IMG/VR virus record: IMGVR_UViG_3300043803_002473
Location: 57,471 to 121,470 of that record
Strand: one strand, 5' to 3'
DNA length: 64,000 nucleotides
DNA from: a virus
Shown here: piece by piece, positions 46,204 through 55,668 of the stretch
Position numbering within the stretch: position 1 is the stretch's first letter
Layout: each line of letters begins with the position of its first letter
Program-made: the position numbers and the translations under genes
Notes under the pieces: model-generated
The model's input: the letters and a program-made list of their open reading frames with translations, nothing else
What the model was told of the DNA's origin: nothing
Database searches by the model: none

Positions 46204-46754
46204 TGCTATTTACTGACGACATACATTACTGTGCTAGCTACGTTCCAGAAAATTTTGAGTTTGTTGTTTTGGGTACCACCCAAATACTCAGAGATATTCC
46301 AGAGCTAGCTTATCCTGTGGTAAAAGAAACTATCATTGGAGATAATAAATTCATATCACGTAGTTATGATGACGTTTATTTAATACCCATAGCCTCTAGG
46401 TTGGAATACACCAAAGAGGCTATGGAAATCCCCCTAGAACTTAAATATGACGAATACAAGAAGCTCAAAGAGATAGATTTAAAAGATTTTAAATTAGACG
46501 ATGAGACTGAAACGTTATTAGTAAGATACCCGCTTTCATTCACTCCGGACGTTGATAAAGAAATAAAGCTTAAACTGCACGAAGGCAAGTTATATAAACG
46601 AATTAAATTATCCGAAGATGGAACTATAATGAGCGATGATTGGGAATTAATACATCCCAACCACCCATTCATAAACTCATTCATGAATGACATGGTGGAG
46701 GATATATTAAAAGAATTATCGCTCGGAGAACCACAAGACGAAAATGAATACTAA
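46203..46754 (+). CDS. Hypothetical protein
   Basis: A 183-residue acidic protein with alternating strand and helix pattern and no recognised motif. It overlaps the helicase stop by one base (TAATG) and the next gene by 11 nt. It is possibly a replication accessory factor by location. Confidence 0.5.
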   Translation: MLFTDDIHYCASYVPENFEFVVLGTTQILRDIPELAYPVVKETIIGDNKFISRSYDDVYLIPIASRLEYTKEAMEIPLELKYDEYKKLKEIDLKDFKLDDETETLLVRYPLSFTPDVDKEIKLKLHEGKLYKRIKLSEDGTIMSDDWELIHPNHPFINSFMNDMVEDILKELSLGEPQDENEY

Positions 46755-47178
46755 AGAACAAACATTTACAATTAAACAATTTGACACCTGCTCGAAGAGC
46801 TTTCCTACCGTTAAATTTGAAATGCCTGAATCTTCATCATTAGATGATGTCATCGAAGCATTTGAAGCATTCTTAATAGGTGTGACTTTCGAGCTGCCTA
46901 AAGGAGCCAGGCTAGGATTGGTATACGATGAGGAAACAGAAAGACAGAAGTTGGAAGAAAAATATGGTAAAGACGAAGATAAAATTGACTCTGGAAAAGA
47001 ATATCAAACATTAGCAGGAACTACACCTGATGGTGGAGGTTGGTCGATTTCTCATCCTGTGTGGTCGGAGTCTTTTACTTATCCAACAACTCAAACACTC
47101 ACCACTTCTACTCCAATAACACCAGCACCGGCAAAGACCGCTAAAAAAAAGAAGAGTAAAAAGAAGAAAAATAAATGA
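46744..47178 (+). CDS. Hypothetical protein with a Lys-rich tail
   Basis: A 144-residue protein with a globular N-terminal half, a Thr/Pro-rich linker (TTSTPITPAPAKT) and a terminal run of lysines (KKKKSKKKKNK). A disordered basic tail could bind DNA or the polymerase. The ATG of the polymerase gene overlaps its stop (ATGA). Confidence 0.5.
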   Translation: MNTKEQTFTIKQFDTCSKSFPTVKFEMPESSSLDDVIEAFEAFLIGVTFELPKGARLGLVYDEETERQKLEEKYGKDEDKIDSGKEYQTLAGTTPDGGGWSISHPVWSESFTYPTTQTLTTSTPITPAPAKTAKKKKSKKKKNK

Positions 47179-50100
47179 AAGCTAAATTAGCTATAGGACG
47201 TCGACTCACGGCGAGTGAAGATATTTTAAAATGCGAGATAGCTGAACTTCGCCATGAAACTGCAAAAAAACTTGGTTTGAAGGATCAGCATGGTCTGACT
47301 GGTTCAGATGAGTCTAGACTCGAGAAACATAAAGTTGGTGTTGGTGGAGAAATAGCTGCAGCTGCTTGTTTAAAAATTGAAAATTTTATTCCTGGCGAAG
47401 GAGGGTTCAAGAGAATTCCAGATATAAATCTTGTTTGGCGTGACGGTAAGTATGTTTATGACCCAAAACAAGACCACGGAGGTTTAGAAATCGAAGTCAG
47501 GACTTCTACCACACACGACGGAGCTCTTATTATAAGAGATAGCGATAGGAAATATGGAACTTCTAGACCCTTTATTCTCGAGACTTTTGAAAATGGTCAA
47601 TATGTTATGCGGGGTTGGATTCCAGAAGGAAGGTTAGCTTTTCAAGATAAATATTATACAGACAACAACAATAATCGTACTAAGGCATATTTTATGCCTC
47701 AAGAAGATTTATACCCCCTTGAATCGTTATATGAATTAGTAGGAATAAACGTTGAGGATGTATTATCTACACCAGGTATAACAACCGGAGATACTGAAAT
47801 AAAAGAAAAAGTACGTGTAGCTCCTCGTGGTAAGCGTGGAGCAAAGTACATGCTTATCTATTCGCATCCCGGCAAGGACGATCTGCAATCTAAGATGTTT
47901 GGTTATGCTGGTTACGCTGCCGAAGAAACTATCGCAGCGTTAAAGTCTGTGGGAATTGACCCACAAGAATGTTATTTCACTGGAATGGTTAAGGAGGGTA
48001 TTGGTAACAAGCCCAAGCCCACAGCAGAGCAAATTGAAAAATGGGCGGCTGAACTTGACCAGGAGATAGAGATAATTAAACCTAAAATAATCATCAGCTT
48101 GGGTGCCGAAGTATTTAAGCGGGTGATGAAAACAAATATCAAGGTAGGAGACTACATTGGAGAAATTATAGATTCTCCGTATGGAAAGCTTCTAGCTAAT
48201 TATTCTCCTGCTATGGTGGTTGTTCAAGACCCAACCAAACGACCCGAATTCCAAGATATATTTGAATTGGCTAAAAAAGCCGTAGAGAATAACTTGGAAT
48301 ACGACAAATATACTTACAAGGTAATTTCAGATCCTGCTGAAAATATAGCGGTATTGCAGAGTTACATCGACAGAGGTATGTTTAGTATTGGTTATGACGC
48401 TGAGTGGTTCGGGGCTAAATTCACCGATGATGAGGTGATGTACGAATTTCAATATAGCTGCGAAAAAGACGTAGCCATTATATTGAATATATCTCCTGAT
48501 GGTAAAACAGAAAATCGTGAGCTGCTCAACACAATGAAGCTCATACTGGAGCATCCCAAAGCTGATAGGCTAGGATGGAACATCAGGGCTGATGACATTA
48601 GACTGGTTTATCGTGGGTTTAATCTCGCAGATGAAACTTTGGGGTTTGATGGAATGAAAGCTGTGGCTTTCTATGACTCTAGACTCGGTAAGGGATTAGA
48701 AACTGGGATTAAAAAATTTACAAATTATCCACCATATTATGTCCCATTTAATCGCAAGATGAAGGAGCATAAGCTGGCTAAAAATGAATTGGCAAAACTC
48801 AAGTTTTTTGAACCCGATGTTTATTATAATTATTGTGCTGGTGACGCCGTGGCTCATCGTGAAGCATGTTTAAATATGCGTGACGGGTTTCCACAGGAAG
48901 TCTGGCCATATTATAAAAACGTATACTTACCATTGACTAATTACTTCTTGGATATGGAGCTTACCGGTATTCCAATAGATATGGATGTGTTGGAAGATAT
49001 CACTGGAAAGTATATGTCTAAGTATGAAGAAATTAAGCTGGAGTTGGGGAATTTTCTAGAACAGAGCTATGGAATAAAGGAATTTAATCCTAACTCAGCT
49101 CTACAGAAAAAAGAGTTCTTGTTTAAAACTTTAGGGTTGAATCCTGCTTATTATACAAAAGCAGGTAAATCACCTAAGTCTAGGACATGGTGGGAGAGAC
49201 AAAAGCCACAAACTCAAAAGTTATTCTCTCCTTCCACCAACGGTAAATCTCTATCCACAATTAAATTTGAATTGGAGGAAGAGATGGCTAAAAACAATTC
49301 CCAAGATCTAAAAAACGCACATCAGGCAATTAGTTTATTGTTAAACTTGAACAGAGTTAGTGTTTTTGCCAATAAGTTCTTGTCCAAGAAAGGTATAGTT
49401 GTGACTGAGGATGATGACGATGAACCACTGAAACAGAGTTATTGGGCGGCTATTTCTAAGGATGGGAGAATACATCCCAGCTTTTTTGAGTTGCTTAAAA
49501 ACTTCAGATCTTCGAGTTCACCAAACGTACAGAATCCAGCTTCCAAGGTGTTGACTTACATTCCGGATATTTTTATCCCGGGATATAACAAACTAACTAA
49601 GGAGGAGCAATCACAACATGACTCCAAACTACCGGCAAACTTACGCAATATATTCTATCCAGGACATAAAGATTTTAACTGGGTAGAGTTGGACATTGCT
49701 GGTGCTGACCTGGCTATTATGGCCTTCTTGAGTCAAGATCCTAACTTTATTGGTGACATTCGAGCAGGAAACTTCCACCAGACTAAAATGAGGGAATACT
49801 TCCAGGATGAAACATTGAGCAAAAAGGACACGGCAAAGTATGTTATATCGAAAGGTATTACTTTCCGAGTATCGTATACTGCAGGTCTTGATTTTGCTGC
49901 GATACCTATTCAGGCAGACATCTATGCTGAAAATGGACTACACGTTCCATTGCAGCTAATTGAGTTTGCGTTGGAAACTTGGAAGCGTTATGAAACCTAT
50001 ATGCGCTATAGACAGCTCTGCAACCTTGAAGTACAAGAAAATAAAAGTATAACTTGTGCCAGAGGAATGCGACTCAACTTTGAAGAAACAGATAATTTTG

Positions 50101-50468
50101 GAATTCTTGCCGGATGGATGAATGAAAGTTTAGCCTTTCCGGTAGCCTCAGAATTAGCTCTCTTCATGTGGGAAGCGTCTGTTAATGTAAGAAACTTGTT
50201 GAAACGCGAAGGCTTATGGATGCGCTGGATTTACCCTGTGAATGTGGTGCATGATGCCAATTACTGGATAGCTCACAAAGACTTGCTCAAGGGCAATTAT
50301 CTTCCTGAGCTACTGAGAACAGTGTTTTGTAAAAGCACAAAAATTGCCACCGGCGATAACTTAGGCTGTGAATTAGTCGTGAGTGATCGTTGGAAAGGCA
50401 AAGAAAAAATATTCGAAAAAGAAACCGTTTGGAATAACGAACTTAATGAATGGGTTTGGAGTTCTTAA
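47175..50468 (+). CDS. Family A DNA polymerase fused to nuclease-like and UDG-like domains
   Basis: A 1097-residue multidomain protein. Residues about 50-155 resemble a PD-(D/E)XK-type fold (VGGEIAAAACL, LEIEVRTS, MRGWIP). Residues 224-375 match a uracil-DNA glycosylase-like fold (LIYSHPGKDD, PKIIISLGAEVFKRV, LLANYSPAMV). The 3'-5' exonuclease has DAE (408-410), a later GWNIRADD and a YxxxD. The polymerase core has motif A ELDIAGADLA (Asp about 840) and motif C VVHDANY (about 1025), with the Glu of motif A and the E of H-D-E replaced. An N-terminal UDG-like domain is known in SPO1-type phage polymerases; the extra nuclease-like domain is unusual. Confidence 0.82.
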   Translation: MKAKLAIGRRLTASEDILKCEIAELRHETAKKLGLKDQHGLTGSDESRLEKHKVGVGGEIAAAACLKIENFIPGEGGFKRIPDINLVWRDGKYVYDPKQDHGGLEIEVRTSTTHDGALIIRDSDRKYGTSRPFILETFENGQYVMRGWIPEGRLAFQDKYYTDNNNNRTKAYFMPQEDLYPLESLYELVGINVEDVLSTPGITTGDTEIKEKVRVAPRGKRGAKYMLIYSHPGKDDLQSKMFGYAGYAAEETIAALKSVGIDPQECYFTGMVKEGIGNKPKPTAEQIEKWAAELDQEIEIIKPKIIISLGAEVFKRVMKTNIKVGDYIGEIIDSPYGKLLANYSPAMVVVQDPTKRPEFQDIFELAKKAVENNLEYDKYTYKVISDPAENIAVLQSYIDRGMFSIGYDAEWFGAKFTDDEVMYEFQYSCEKDVAIILNISPDGKTENRELLNTMKLILEHPKADRLGWNIRADDIRLVYRGFNLADETLGFDGMKAVAFYDSRLGKGLETGIKKFTNYPPYYVPFNRKMKEHKLAKNELAKLKFFEPDVYYNYCAGDAVAHREACLNMRDGFPQEVWPYYKNVYLPLTNYFLDMELTGIPIDMDVLEDITGKYMSKYEEIKLELGNFLEQSYGIKEFNPNSALQKKEFLFKTLGLNPAYYTKAGKSPKSRTWWERQKPQTQKLFSPSTNGKSLSTIKFELEEEMAKNNSQDLKNAHQAISLLLNLNRVSVFANKFLSKKGIVVTEDDDDEPLKQSYWAAISKDGRIHPSFFELLKNFRSSSSPNVQNPASKVLTYIPDIFIPGYNKLTKEEQSQHDSKLPANLRNIFYPGHKDFNWVELDIAGADLAIMAFLSQDPNFIGDIRAGNFHQTKMREYFQDETLSKKDTAKYVISKGITFRVSYTAGLDFAAIPIQADIYAENGLHVPLQLIEFALETWKRYETYMRYRQLCNLEVQENKSITCARGMRLNFEETDNFGILAGWMNESLAFPVASELALFMWEASVNVRNLLKREGLWMRWIYPVNVVHDANYWIAHKDLLKGNYLPELLRTVFCKSTKIATGDNLGCELVVSDRWKGKEKIFEKETVWNNELNEWVWSS

Positions 50469-50747
50469 ATGTATAAAAAACACACACTATACACCTTTCA
50501 AAGCAACGAACCATGTCCACACTGTAATTCGACAAAAATTTTGAGCTTTGAAATCGAAGAAAACTTAAAAGAAATACATGTTGCTCGTTGCCAAGATTGC
50601 GGTATCGAAGATGTTGCGATATATGATCTCAGTAACGAGTACATGTACACAGACTATGGTGACACATACCACGAACCTGGCTATACCAGGGTTAAACAAA
50701 TTAAGCGGCCTAGAAAGCTTGAATCTGTCCGACAACAGGAAGACTAA
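50469..50747 (+). CDS. Small zinc-ribbon protein
   Basis: A 92-residue protein with two C-x-x-C pairs (CPHC near residue 17, CQDC near residue 43) separated by a beta segment, the classic zinc-ribbon layout. It starts right after the polymerase stop. The C-terminal tail is acidic and polar. It may bind DNA or a protein of the replication complex. Confidence 0.65.
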   Translation: MYKKHTLYTFQSNEPCPHCNSTKILSFEIEENLKEIHVARCQDCGIEDVAIYDLSNEYMYTDYGDTYHEPGYTRVKQIKRPRKLESVRQQED

Positions 50748-51456
50748 GTTTTTCTCCGGTCATAAAAACACATTTGGACTGCGGACAGGTTTACCTAAAT
50801 ATGGTGGAACCTGTCCCAGTGCAACCTTTGGCGAAGGCGGATGTCTATGTGGTAGGGGAGCTAAAGGCGAACCTACTTGCTATGCTGCCAAGCTGCGTAG
50901 AATATACCCTAATTATGGTAAAACCGAAGACTATAATACGGATCTACTTCTAAACGCCTCGTACGAGGATATGGTGGTCATTATTAGAAATACTGTTATG
51001 AAATGGCTCCTTAATGGTGGTCATAAAAAGCAGTACTTCCGCCTACATATGGGTGGAGATTTCTTTAATGAAACCTATACTCGTGCCTGGAAGCATGTCA
51101 TTGACGAATGGCCCCTGGTTAAGTTTTGGACTTACACCAGATCCATGTTCGCTCTACCTATTTTGGCAGATTGTAAAAACCTGTCATTATATCTGAGCTG
51201 CGATCCTGCCAATGCCGAAGAAGTTCGTAAGGCCTACGAACCATATAAAAGCTACAGTAATGTAGCCGTTGCTTGGATGGGGAATAGCTTTCCTGAAGCT
51301 GTTCTCAACGACAGGAAATATTTAAAATGTCCTGAAGTAGCCAAGAAGCTAAAAAGTACTAAAGTCGAAGGTGCATGCTCTAGGTGTAGAGCGTGCATTG
51401 ACAGACCGTTGAAAGATGGTAAATTGAGGCATATTCAATTTCCTATCCATAAATGA
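50719..51456 (+). CDS. Gp88-like phage protein
   Basis: A 245-residue protein from a TTG start (M-N-L-S-D-N-R-K-T-K-F-F). The longer upstream frame would overlap the zinc-ribbon gene across a low-complexity stretch. YGGTCPSATFGEGGCLCG then CYAAKL gives the T-C-P and C-Y-A cysteine motifs of the phage gene-product-88 family. A C-terminal CSRCRACIDR adds more cysteines. The family's function is unknown; a radical-type or metal-dependent enzyme is only a guess. Confidence 0.55.
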   Translation: MNLSDNRKTKFFSGHKNTFGLRTGLPKYGGTCPSATFGEGGCLCGRGAKGEPTCYAAKLRRIYPNYGKTEDYNTDLLLNASYEDMVVIIRNTVMKWLLNGGHKKQYFRLHMGGDFFNETYTRAWKHVIDEWPLVKFWTYTRSMFALPILADCKNLSLYLSCDPANAEEVRKAYEPYKSYSNVAVAWMGNSFPEAVLNDRKYLKCPEVAKKLKSTKVEGACSRCRACIDRPLKDGKLRHIQFPIHK

Positions 51457-51857
51457 ACGTGAATATTCATCAATACAACACTCCTCTTCTAGAGCTAGAT
51501 AACAATACGGAAGTTGAAAAACTTTTGTTACCTAGCCTAGAATACGCCATGACGATAGCTTATCCACTACACAAACCCGAAACATTCAGAGTTATATCTG
51601 GGTCTAGCGGCGTTAGAAAAAGTGAGTTAGGAAAAATAATCATGGATGTATATAAGCAGATCTATAGAGAAGAAGTCGAAGACTCGGGTCCTCCGATGTA
51701 TCATCCGACAGAGCCCAGACGAATAGAGTCTAGTGGACGTCATGGTATCTGGGGGCATGACCTAGAAGATCTCTGGTTGAGCTGGGTTGAAATAGATAAT
51801 AACTTAAACAAAATAACACCTATTGTTACTACAAAAATAAAAACTTATGAACATTGA
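51453..51857 (+). CDS. Hypothetical protein
   Basis: A 134-residue protein with a Pro/His-rich middle and a GHDLEDLWLSW segment. It overlaps its neighbours by 4 and 11 nt. No family recognised. Confidence 0.5.
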   Translation: MNVNIHQYNTPLLELDNNTEVEKLLLPSLEYAMTIAYPLHKPETFRVISGSSGVRKSELGKIIMDVYKQIYREEVEDSGPPMYHPTEPRRIESSGRHGIWGHDLEDLWLSWVEIDNNLNKITPIVTTKIKTYEH

Positions 51858-52545
51858 TACAAATAAAATTAGAAGTACTTATTTTAAGGGAAAGAAAGCC
51901 TACTTTGTGAGCGATATTGCTGCACAGTTGGGAGAACGTCCTGTAAATCGACTTACAAAAAATAAAGCTATCTTCAAAGCTAGGGTTAAGGACGAAGGTA
52001 ATAGTCAAAATCGTCGTCTGGTATTCCATAAAGATCTACAAAATCTTTCTATGGAAAATATTGAAAAGGGAACAGAGAAACTTTCTATGTTTACACGCAT
52101 TAAAAAATACTATCAAAAAAATAAAGAAAACTTCAAAGGCGCTGAAAAAAAGCAGACTCCTGTTTTAGTAGATATTTCACTAGATAAAATTCGCAAAACC
52201 TCTATTTCTTTGGAAAAAGAGCGCAATAATATGATGAAAGATCGTATTAAGCAGCTCTGTCAGAATGAGGGTAAGCGTACAGTCGCCGCCAAGAAAAAAG
52301 CTGGCGAGACTGTAGATGCTGAGCGTATGGAATATCGTGAGCCGTACCTAGTCATGTATTCGGCATTTGATCGCTATATGCGTATCGAGCTTAACAAGCT
52401 TAACATGACTTTGGAAGACATCGGTTTGGGTCGTGCCCGTAACGAGGGCAAGAAACCCTATATCGACAGAATTGCTGAAGCAGGTCAGCTCCATAACTTG
52501 CTCGTCGTGGCTGAGGCGTTATTTCAGCCAAAAATCAACAACTAA
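51847..52545 (+). CDS. Hypothetical basic protein
   Basis: A 232-residue strongly basic protein with long charged helices (KEKERNN..., KKAGETVD) and many Lys/Arg/Glu. It could bind nucleic acid. A nearby T-rich -10 element is not obvious. It sits two codons upstream of the small Gly-Gly protein gene. Function unknown. Confidence 0.5.
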   Translation: MNIDTNKIRSTYFKGKKAYFVSDIAAQLGERPVNRLTKNKAIFKARVKDEGNSQNRRLVFHKDLQNLSMENIEKGTEKLSMFTRIKKYYQKNKENFKGAEKKQTPVLVDISLDKIRKTSISLEKERNNMMKDRIKQLCQNEGKRTVAAKKKAGETVDAERMEYREPYLVMYSAFDRYMRIELNKLNMTLEDIGLGRARNEGKKPYIDRIAEAGQLHNLLVVAEALFQPKINN

Positions 52546-52557
52546 CACATACCATAT

Positions 52558-52815
52558 ATGGACAGAAAATACACAATCAAAATCTCGGATAACACCGGAC
52601 ATACAGAGCTCTTGGAGCAAACGACAAAACAAACCGTTGATGCTGTGATGGAGAAAGTTTCGAGCCATGCCCACTGGGTCTGGATCGATGGTCAACTGTT
52701 CGAGTTCGAGCAGGGAGATATCAACTCCAAAGCCAACGCCGATAAATTGGCTGCTCGTCTCGAAACTGCCAATGACCCCACAGTGGTCTTGTCAGGTACC
52801 CTCATCGGGGGTTAA
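52558..52815 (+). CDS. Putative ubiquitin-like modifier with a C-terminal Gly-Gly
   Basis: An 85-residue protein ending in L-I-G-G-stop. The predicted order strand, turn, strand (YTIKISDNTGHTELLEQ), helix (TVDAVMEKVSS), strand (HWVWIDG), strand (LFEFEQ), short helix, last strand (TVVLSGT) then GG matches the beta-grasp fold of ubiquitin, MoaD and ThiS. A C-terminal Gly-Gly is the attachment point in such modifiers. Codons are C-ending and the gene is followed by a very stable UUCG hairpin, suggesting high expression. A JAB peptidase and an E1-like gene lie about 3 kb downstream. The fold is inferred, not tested. Confidence 0.5.
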   Translation: MDRKYTIKISDNTGHTELLEQTTKQTVDAVMEKVSSHAHWVWIDGQLFEFEQGDINSKANADKLAARLETANDPTVVLSGTLIGG

Positions 52816-52837
52816 TCGAGTCTAGAAGACTTAATCA

Positions 52838-52865
52838 AGAAGGGGGAGCTTCGGCTCCCCCTTCT
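52838..52865 (+). terminator. GC-rich UUCG-capped hairpin
   Basis: AGAAGGGGGAGC pairs perfectly with GCTCCCCCTTCT around a TTCG loop with a C-G closing pair, an extra-stable tetraloop. It follows the Gly-Gly protein gene. Only ATTTATTG follows, so it may act as an mRNA 3' stabiliser or a terminator that does not need a T-run. Confidence 0.7.
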
Positions 52866-52888
52866 ATTTATTGCTAACCCATACACTT

Positions 52889-54952
52889 ATGAATATATCT
52901 ACCAAAAAATTCAATTCCTTTGTAGACGAGTATAGTAAAGTTAAAAAATTCGTTACCGAAGGCAATGTAGTGATACGCGAAGATTGGAGCAAGCGTAATT
53001 ACAACAAGCCAAACAACAACGAAGATGAAGTATATTCTATACACTACGAGAACTTAAAATTTAAAAATCTATCTAACGCACATAAATTTACTCAAGTTAG
53101 CAGAATCAATGGAAACCCAAAAATACTAACCGTAGAAAATAAAAAAGATCCTAACTCTCCAGAAGTTAAGATAAAAGAGTCTATCGCTGGCAATCTCTCA
53201 GCGGGGTCGTTACTGATGGTTACTACTGCAACCGCACAAAATTTAGCCAAAGATTATAAATCTATGCGGTTTATTCCCAAAACTGATCTAGATAATAAGC
53301 TCAAGTTTCCAAAAATTATTTCAAAGCCACCGTACGAGATAATGGAGGGAAATAACACCTATCGTGTGCTTTGTCGTTCTGGTTACGGTATTTATTTTAT
53401 CGGTTGCGACACTGACGACATTTATGATTACCTCGATGAAGGATTCTTCATTTTAGGTATAACCGGAGTAACGCCTTCAGGTAAAAAGAATCGACACATG
53501 GTTGTAACGAACCAGTTGGATATCAATACCATGCATATTTTTATCCTGTGCCAGTTCCAGCCGAAGTTTTGTGAAATGTTACATAAAGGATGTTTTGTCC
53601 ACACTAATGATGCACAAATGATGCGTCTTAAAATGGAAAAGAAACTTCCGGAAAAATACAAAACTAAGTACGAGCATGCCCGTGAAGCCATTGAGAAAGA
53701 CTATCAAAACAACACCTCACTGATTCTTATTAATAACCTAAATAATAAAGAAATCGCCAAGGTGGCATTGAATGATATCGAGCTCACCAGTAACTCGGCC
53801 TCTTACGACAGAATCAAAATAGAGGCAGACGACCTCCTGAATGTAATCTATTCAAAGGTTAACTTTGGTGGCGAGTTTGATATTTATTCTGTGGTAGAAA
53901 CTTATGCCGACCACATTCAAGAAAAAGTGGACGGAGCTCAATTGCCTGAAGAAGGGCAATTTAGAACTCTACCTACCATAAAGATCAATGGTTTTAACAT
54001 TAATATAACCACATCACATACCGGTGTACGTAGAATTAATGGAAAGCGTATCAATAAAGCAGAAATTAAGGATGCCGTCTACCGAGCTAGTTGTCATCAT
54101 ACTCAAGAAGATTACGACTTATTCTTAAATCGTATCTCGAGAATGAGCTTATTGTGGCACGATATTCTGGCAAATGGCTTACCTGTTAAAATTCACGACA
54201 ACATGACGTGGGATGAGTATAGGGAGCCAGAACCATCTGCCGCCGCTCCGGCAATTAAGTTCTTTATCGATAAAGAAGATCGTTGCATCAAGATTAAAAC
54301 CGAGGATCCTAAAGGTTGCCGTGTTCGTTTAGGGCAACTAATTAAGAAAATCGATACAATCAATCGTAAAACAAATAATCGCTGGACGCGTGGTGGTATG
54401 GAGAGCCGTAACAGTAGGTGGGCCAGAAAAGAGCTAGCTAAAGCCTTGAAAGAGGCCACCACGTTTGATGTTAAAACCAAGCGGGAAGACGGAACTGTAG
54501 AGACTCGTTCTGTTACAGGTATAACTGCAGCAGACATCACAAAGCTGATTCAAATAGCAGATGAATACAAGAAGGCAGCTATCGAGAGAAGCAAAAACTT
54601 CCTCGCTACAGCTGTTCAATTCACGGGTGCAAAAGAAATTGAATTTATGGGTAAGCAAGCCTATAAAGTTGATGGAACGTTGCGTTCGTATGCTGTAGTT
54701 ATAGAAACTGCCAAGGTGTATGACTATCAGACAAAACAGTATCGTTGTATCGTAAACGACAACCATTTCCGTGGTGCAGGTTACGACGACATTGCCGCTA
54801 GACTATATGCACTGAAGAATGACTCAGTTATGCAGAAAGTGATTGGAACATTGAAGGGTGCCGCTCAGCCAGGAGCTGAGAATGCACACAATGACTATGT
54901 TCCTGACCGTGCAGTAGATGACGCCGTTCTAGAAGGATTAAATCTAGATTAA
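52889..54952 (+). CDS. Large hypothetical early protein
   Basis: A 687-residue protein; the ATG of MNISTKKFNSF is chosen over a start six codons upstream, nearer the hairpin. It has mixed alpha/beta domains, an Asn-rich N-terminal segment (YNKPNNNEDEVYS), a Thr/Pro-containing middle and a C-terminal half with Lys/Arg-rich helices. No catalytic motif is recognised. It is flanked by stable hairpins on both sides, so it is probably a monocistronic and well-expressed gene. Confidence 0.6.
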   Translation: MNISTKKFNSFVDEYSKVKKFVTEGNVVIREDWSKRNYNKPNNNEDEVYSIHYENLKFKNLSNAHKFTQVSRINGNPKILTVENKKDPNSPEVKIKESIAGNLSAGSLLMVTTATAQNLAKDYKSMRFIPKTDLDNKLKFPKIISKPPYEIMEGNNTYRVLCRSGYGIYFIGCDTDDIYDYLDEGFFILGITGVTPSGKKNRHMVVTNQLDINTMHIFILCQFQPKFCEMLHKGCFVHTNDAQMMRLKMEKKLPEKYKTKYEHAREAIEKDYQNNTSLILINNLNNKEIAKVALNDIELTSNSASYDRIKIEADDLLNVIYSKVNFGGEFDIYSVVETYADHIQEKVDGAQLPEEGQFRTLPTIKINGFNINITTSHTGVRRINGKRINKAEIKDAVYRASCHHTQEDYDLFLNRISRMSLLWHDILANGLPVKIHDNMTWDEYREPEPSAAAPAIKFFIDKEDRCIKIKTEDPKGCRVRLGQLIKKIDTINRKTNNRWTRGGMESRNSRWARKELAKALKEATTFDVKTKREDGTVETRSVTGITAADITKLIQIADEYKKAAIERSKNFLATAVQFTGAKEIEFMGKQAYKVDGTLRSYAVVIETAKVYDYQTKQYRCIVNDNHFRGAGYDDIAARLYALKNDSVMQKVIGTLKGAAQPGAENAHNDYVPDRAVDDAVLEGLNLD

Positions 54953-54957
54953 CTTAT

Positions 54958-54990
54958 AGAGCCCCTGTAGGCAAATCCTACAGGGGCTCT
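54958..54990 (+). terminator. Strong hairpin without a T-run
   Basis: AGAGCCCCTGTAGG (54958-54971) pairs with CCTACAGGGGCTCT (54977-54990), 14 perfect base pairs, and can extend one more pair. AATACATAA follows, so it lacks the T-run of an intrinsic terminator. It separates the large early protein from the exonuclease-JAB-E1 operon. Confidence 0.65.
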
Positions 54991-55017
54991 AATACATAAA
55001 CTTAAACAAATAATTAA

Positions 55018-55668
55018 ATGAAAACATATATTATAGACATTGAAACTGCTCCATTACCTCAAAACCAAATAGAGGCATTTCAGCCAGAATTTAAAGCCGA
55101 TACTCGTTTGAAAGACCCTATAAAAATAGCGGAAGATATTAAAAATAAAAAAGAAAAGTTTATAGCTAACGCTGCTTTAAATCCTCTTACTTCGTATATT
55201 TGTGCTTTGGGTGTTTGGGAAACTTCTCAAAAAGAACCTGAGTTATATATCTCTAATAGCGAAAAAAATATCATTGAAGCATTTTTAGAGTTAATCAAAG
55301 AAGAAAATTTAACCAGAACAAGAATAGTGACATTTAATGGAATGAACTTCGATATTCCGTTTTTATGTCGAAGAGGTTTACTCTATGGTCACGATATATT
55401 CCCAACATTCTATAGAATAGATGGATGCTTTAAAATTTTAGATAAAGCTCCGGTATTTATAGACTTGGCTGCTATATGGGATTGCCGTAGAAAAGACTAT
55501 ATTAGTTTGAATGACTTAGCTATCTATATGGGGGTAGGTAAAAAAAATAAGAATGAAGATCTTTTTTATCAATTGCTAGAAAAAAATAAAGATGTCGCTA
55601 AGGATTATTTAATTAATGATTTAAAATTAACTAAAGATATAGCAGAAAAATGGGGATTAATTAAATGA
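55018..55668 (+). CDS. 3'-5' exonuclease, PolB-exonuclease-like
   Basis: A 216-residue DEDD-type exonuclease. YIIDIETAP near the N-terminus (DxE), VTFNGMNFDIPFLC in the middle, and a late LTKDIAEKWG region fit the RNase H-fold predicted 3'-5' exonuclease related to the PolB proofreading domain. The stop overlaps the JAB gene start (ATGA). It is the first gene of an operon with JAB and E1-like proteins, so it may be linked to that system or just share the transcript. Confidence 0.7.
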   Translation: MKTYIIDIETAPLPQNQIEAFQPEFKADTRLKDPIKIAEDIKNKKEKFIANAALNPLTSYICALGVWETSQKEPELYISNSEKNIIEAFLELIKEENLTRTRIVTFNGMNFDIPFLCRRGLLYGHDIFPTFYRIDGCFKILDKAPVFIDLAAIWDCRRKDYISLNDLAIYMGVGKKNKNEDLFYQLLEKNKDVAKDYLINDLKLTKDIAEKWGLIK

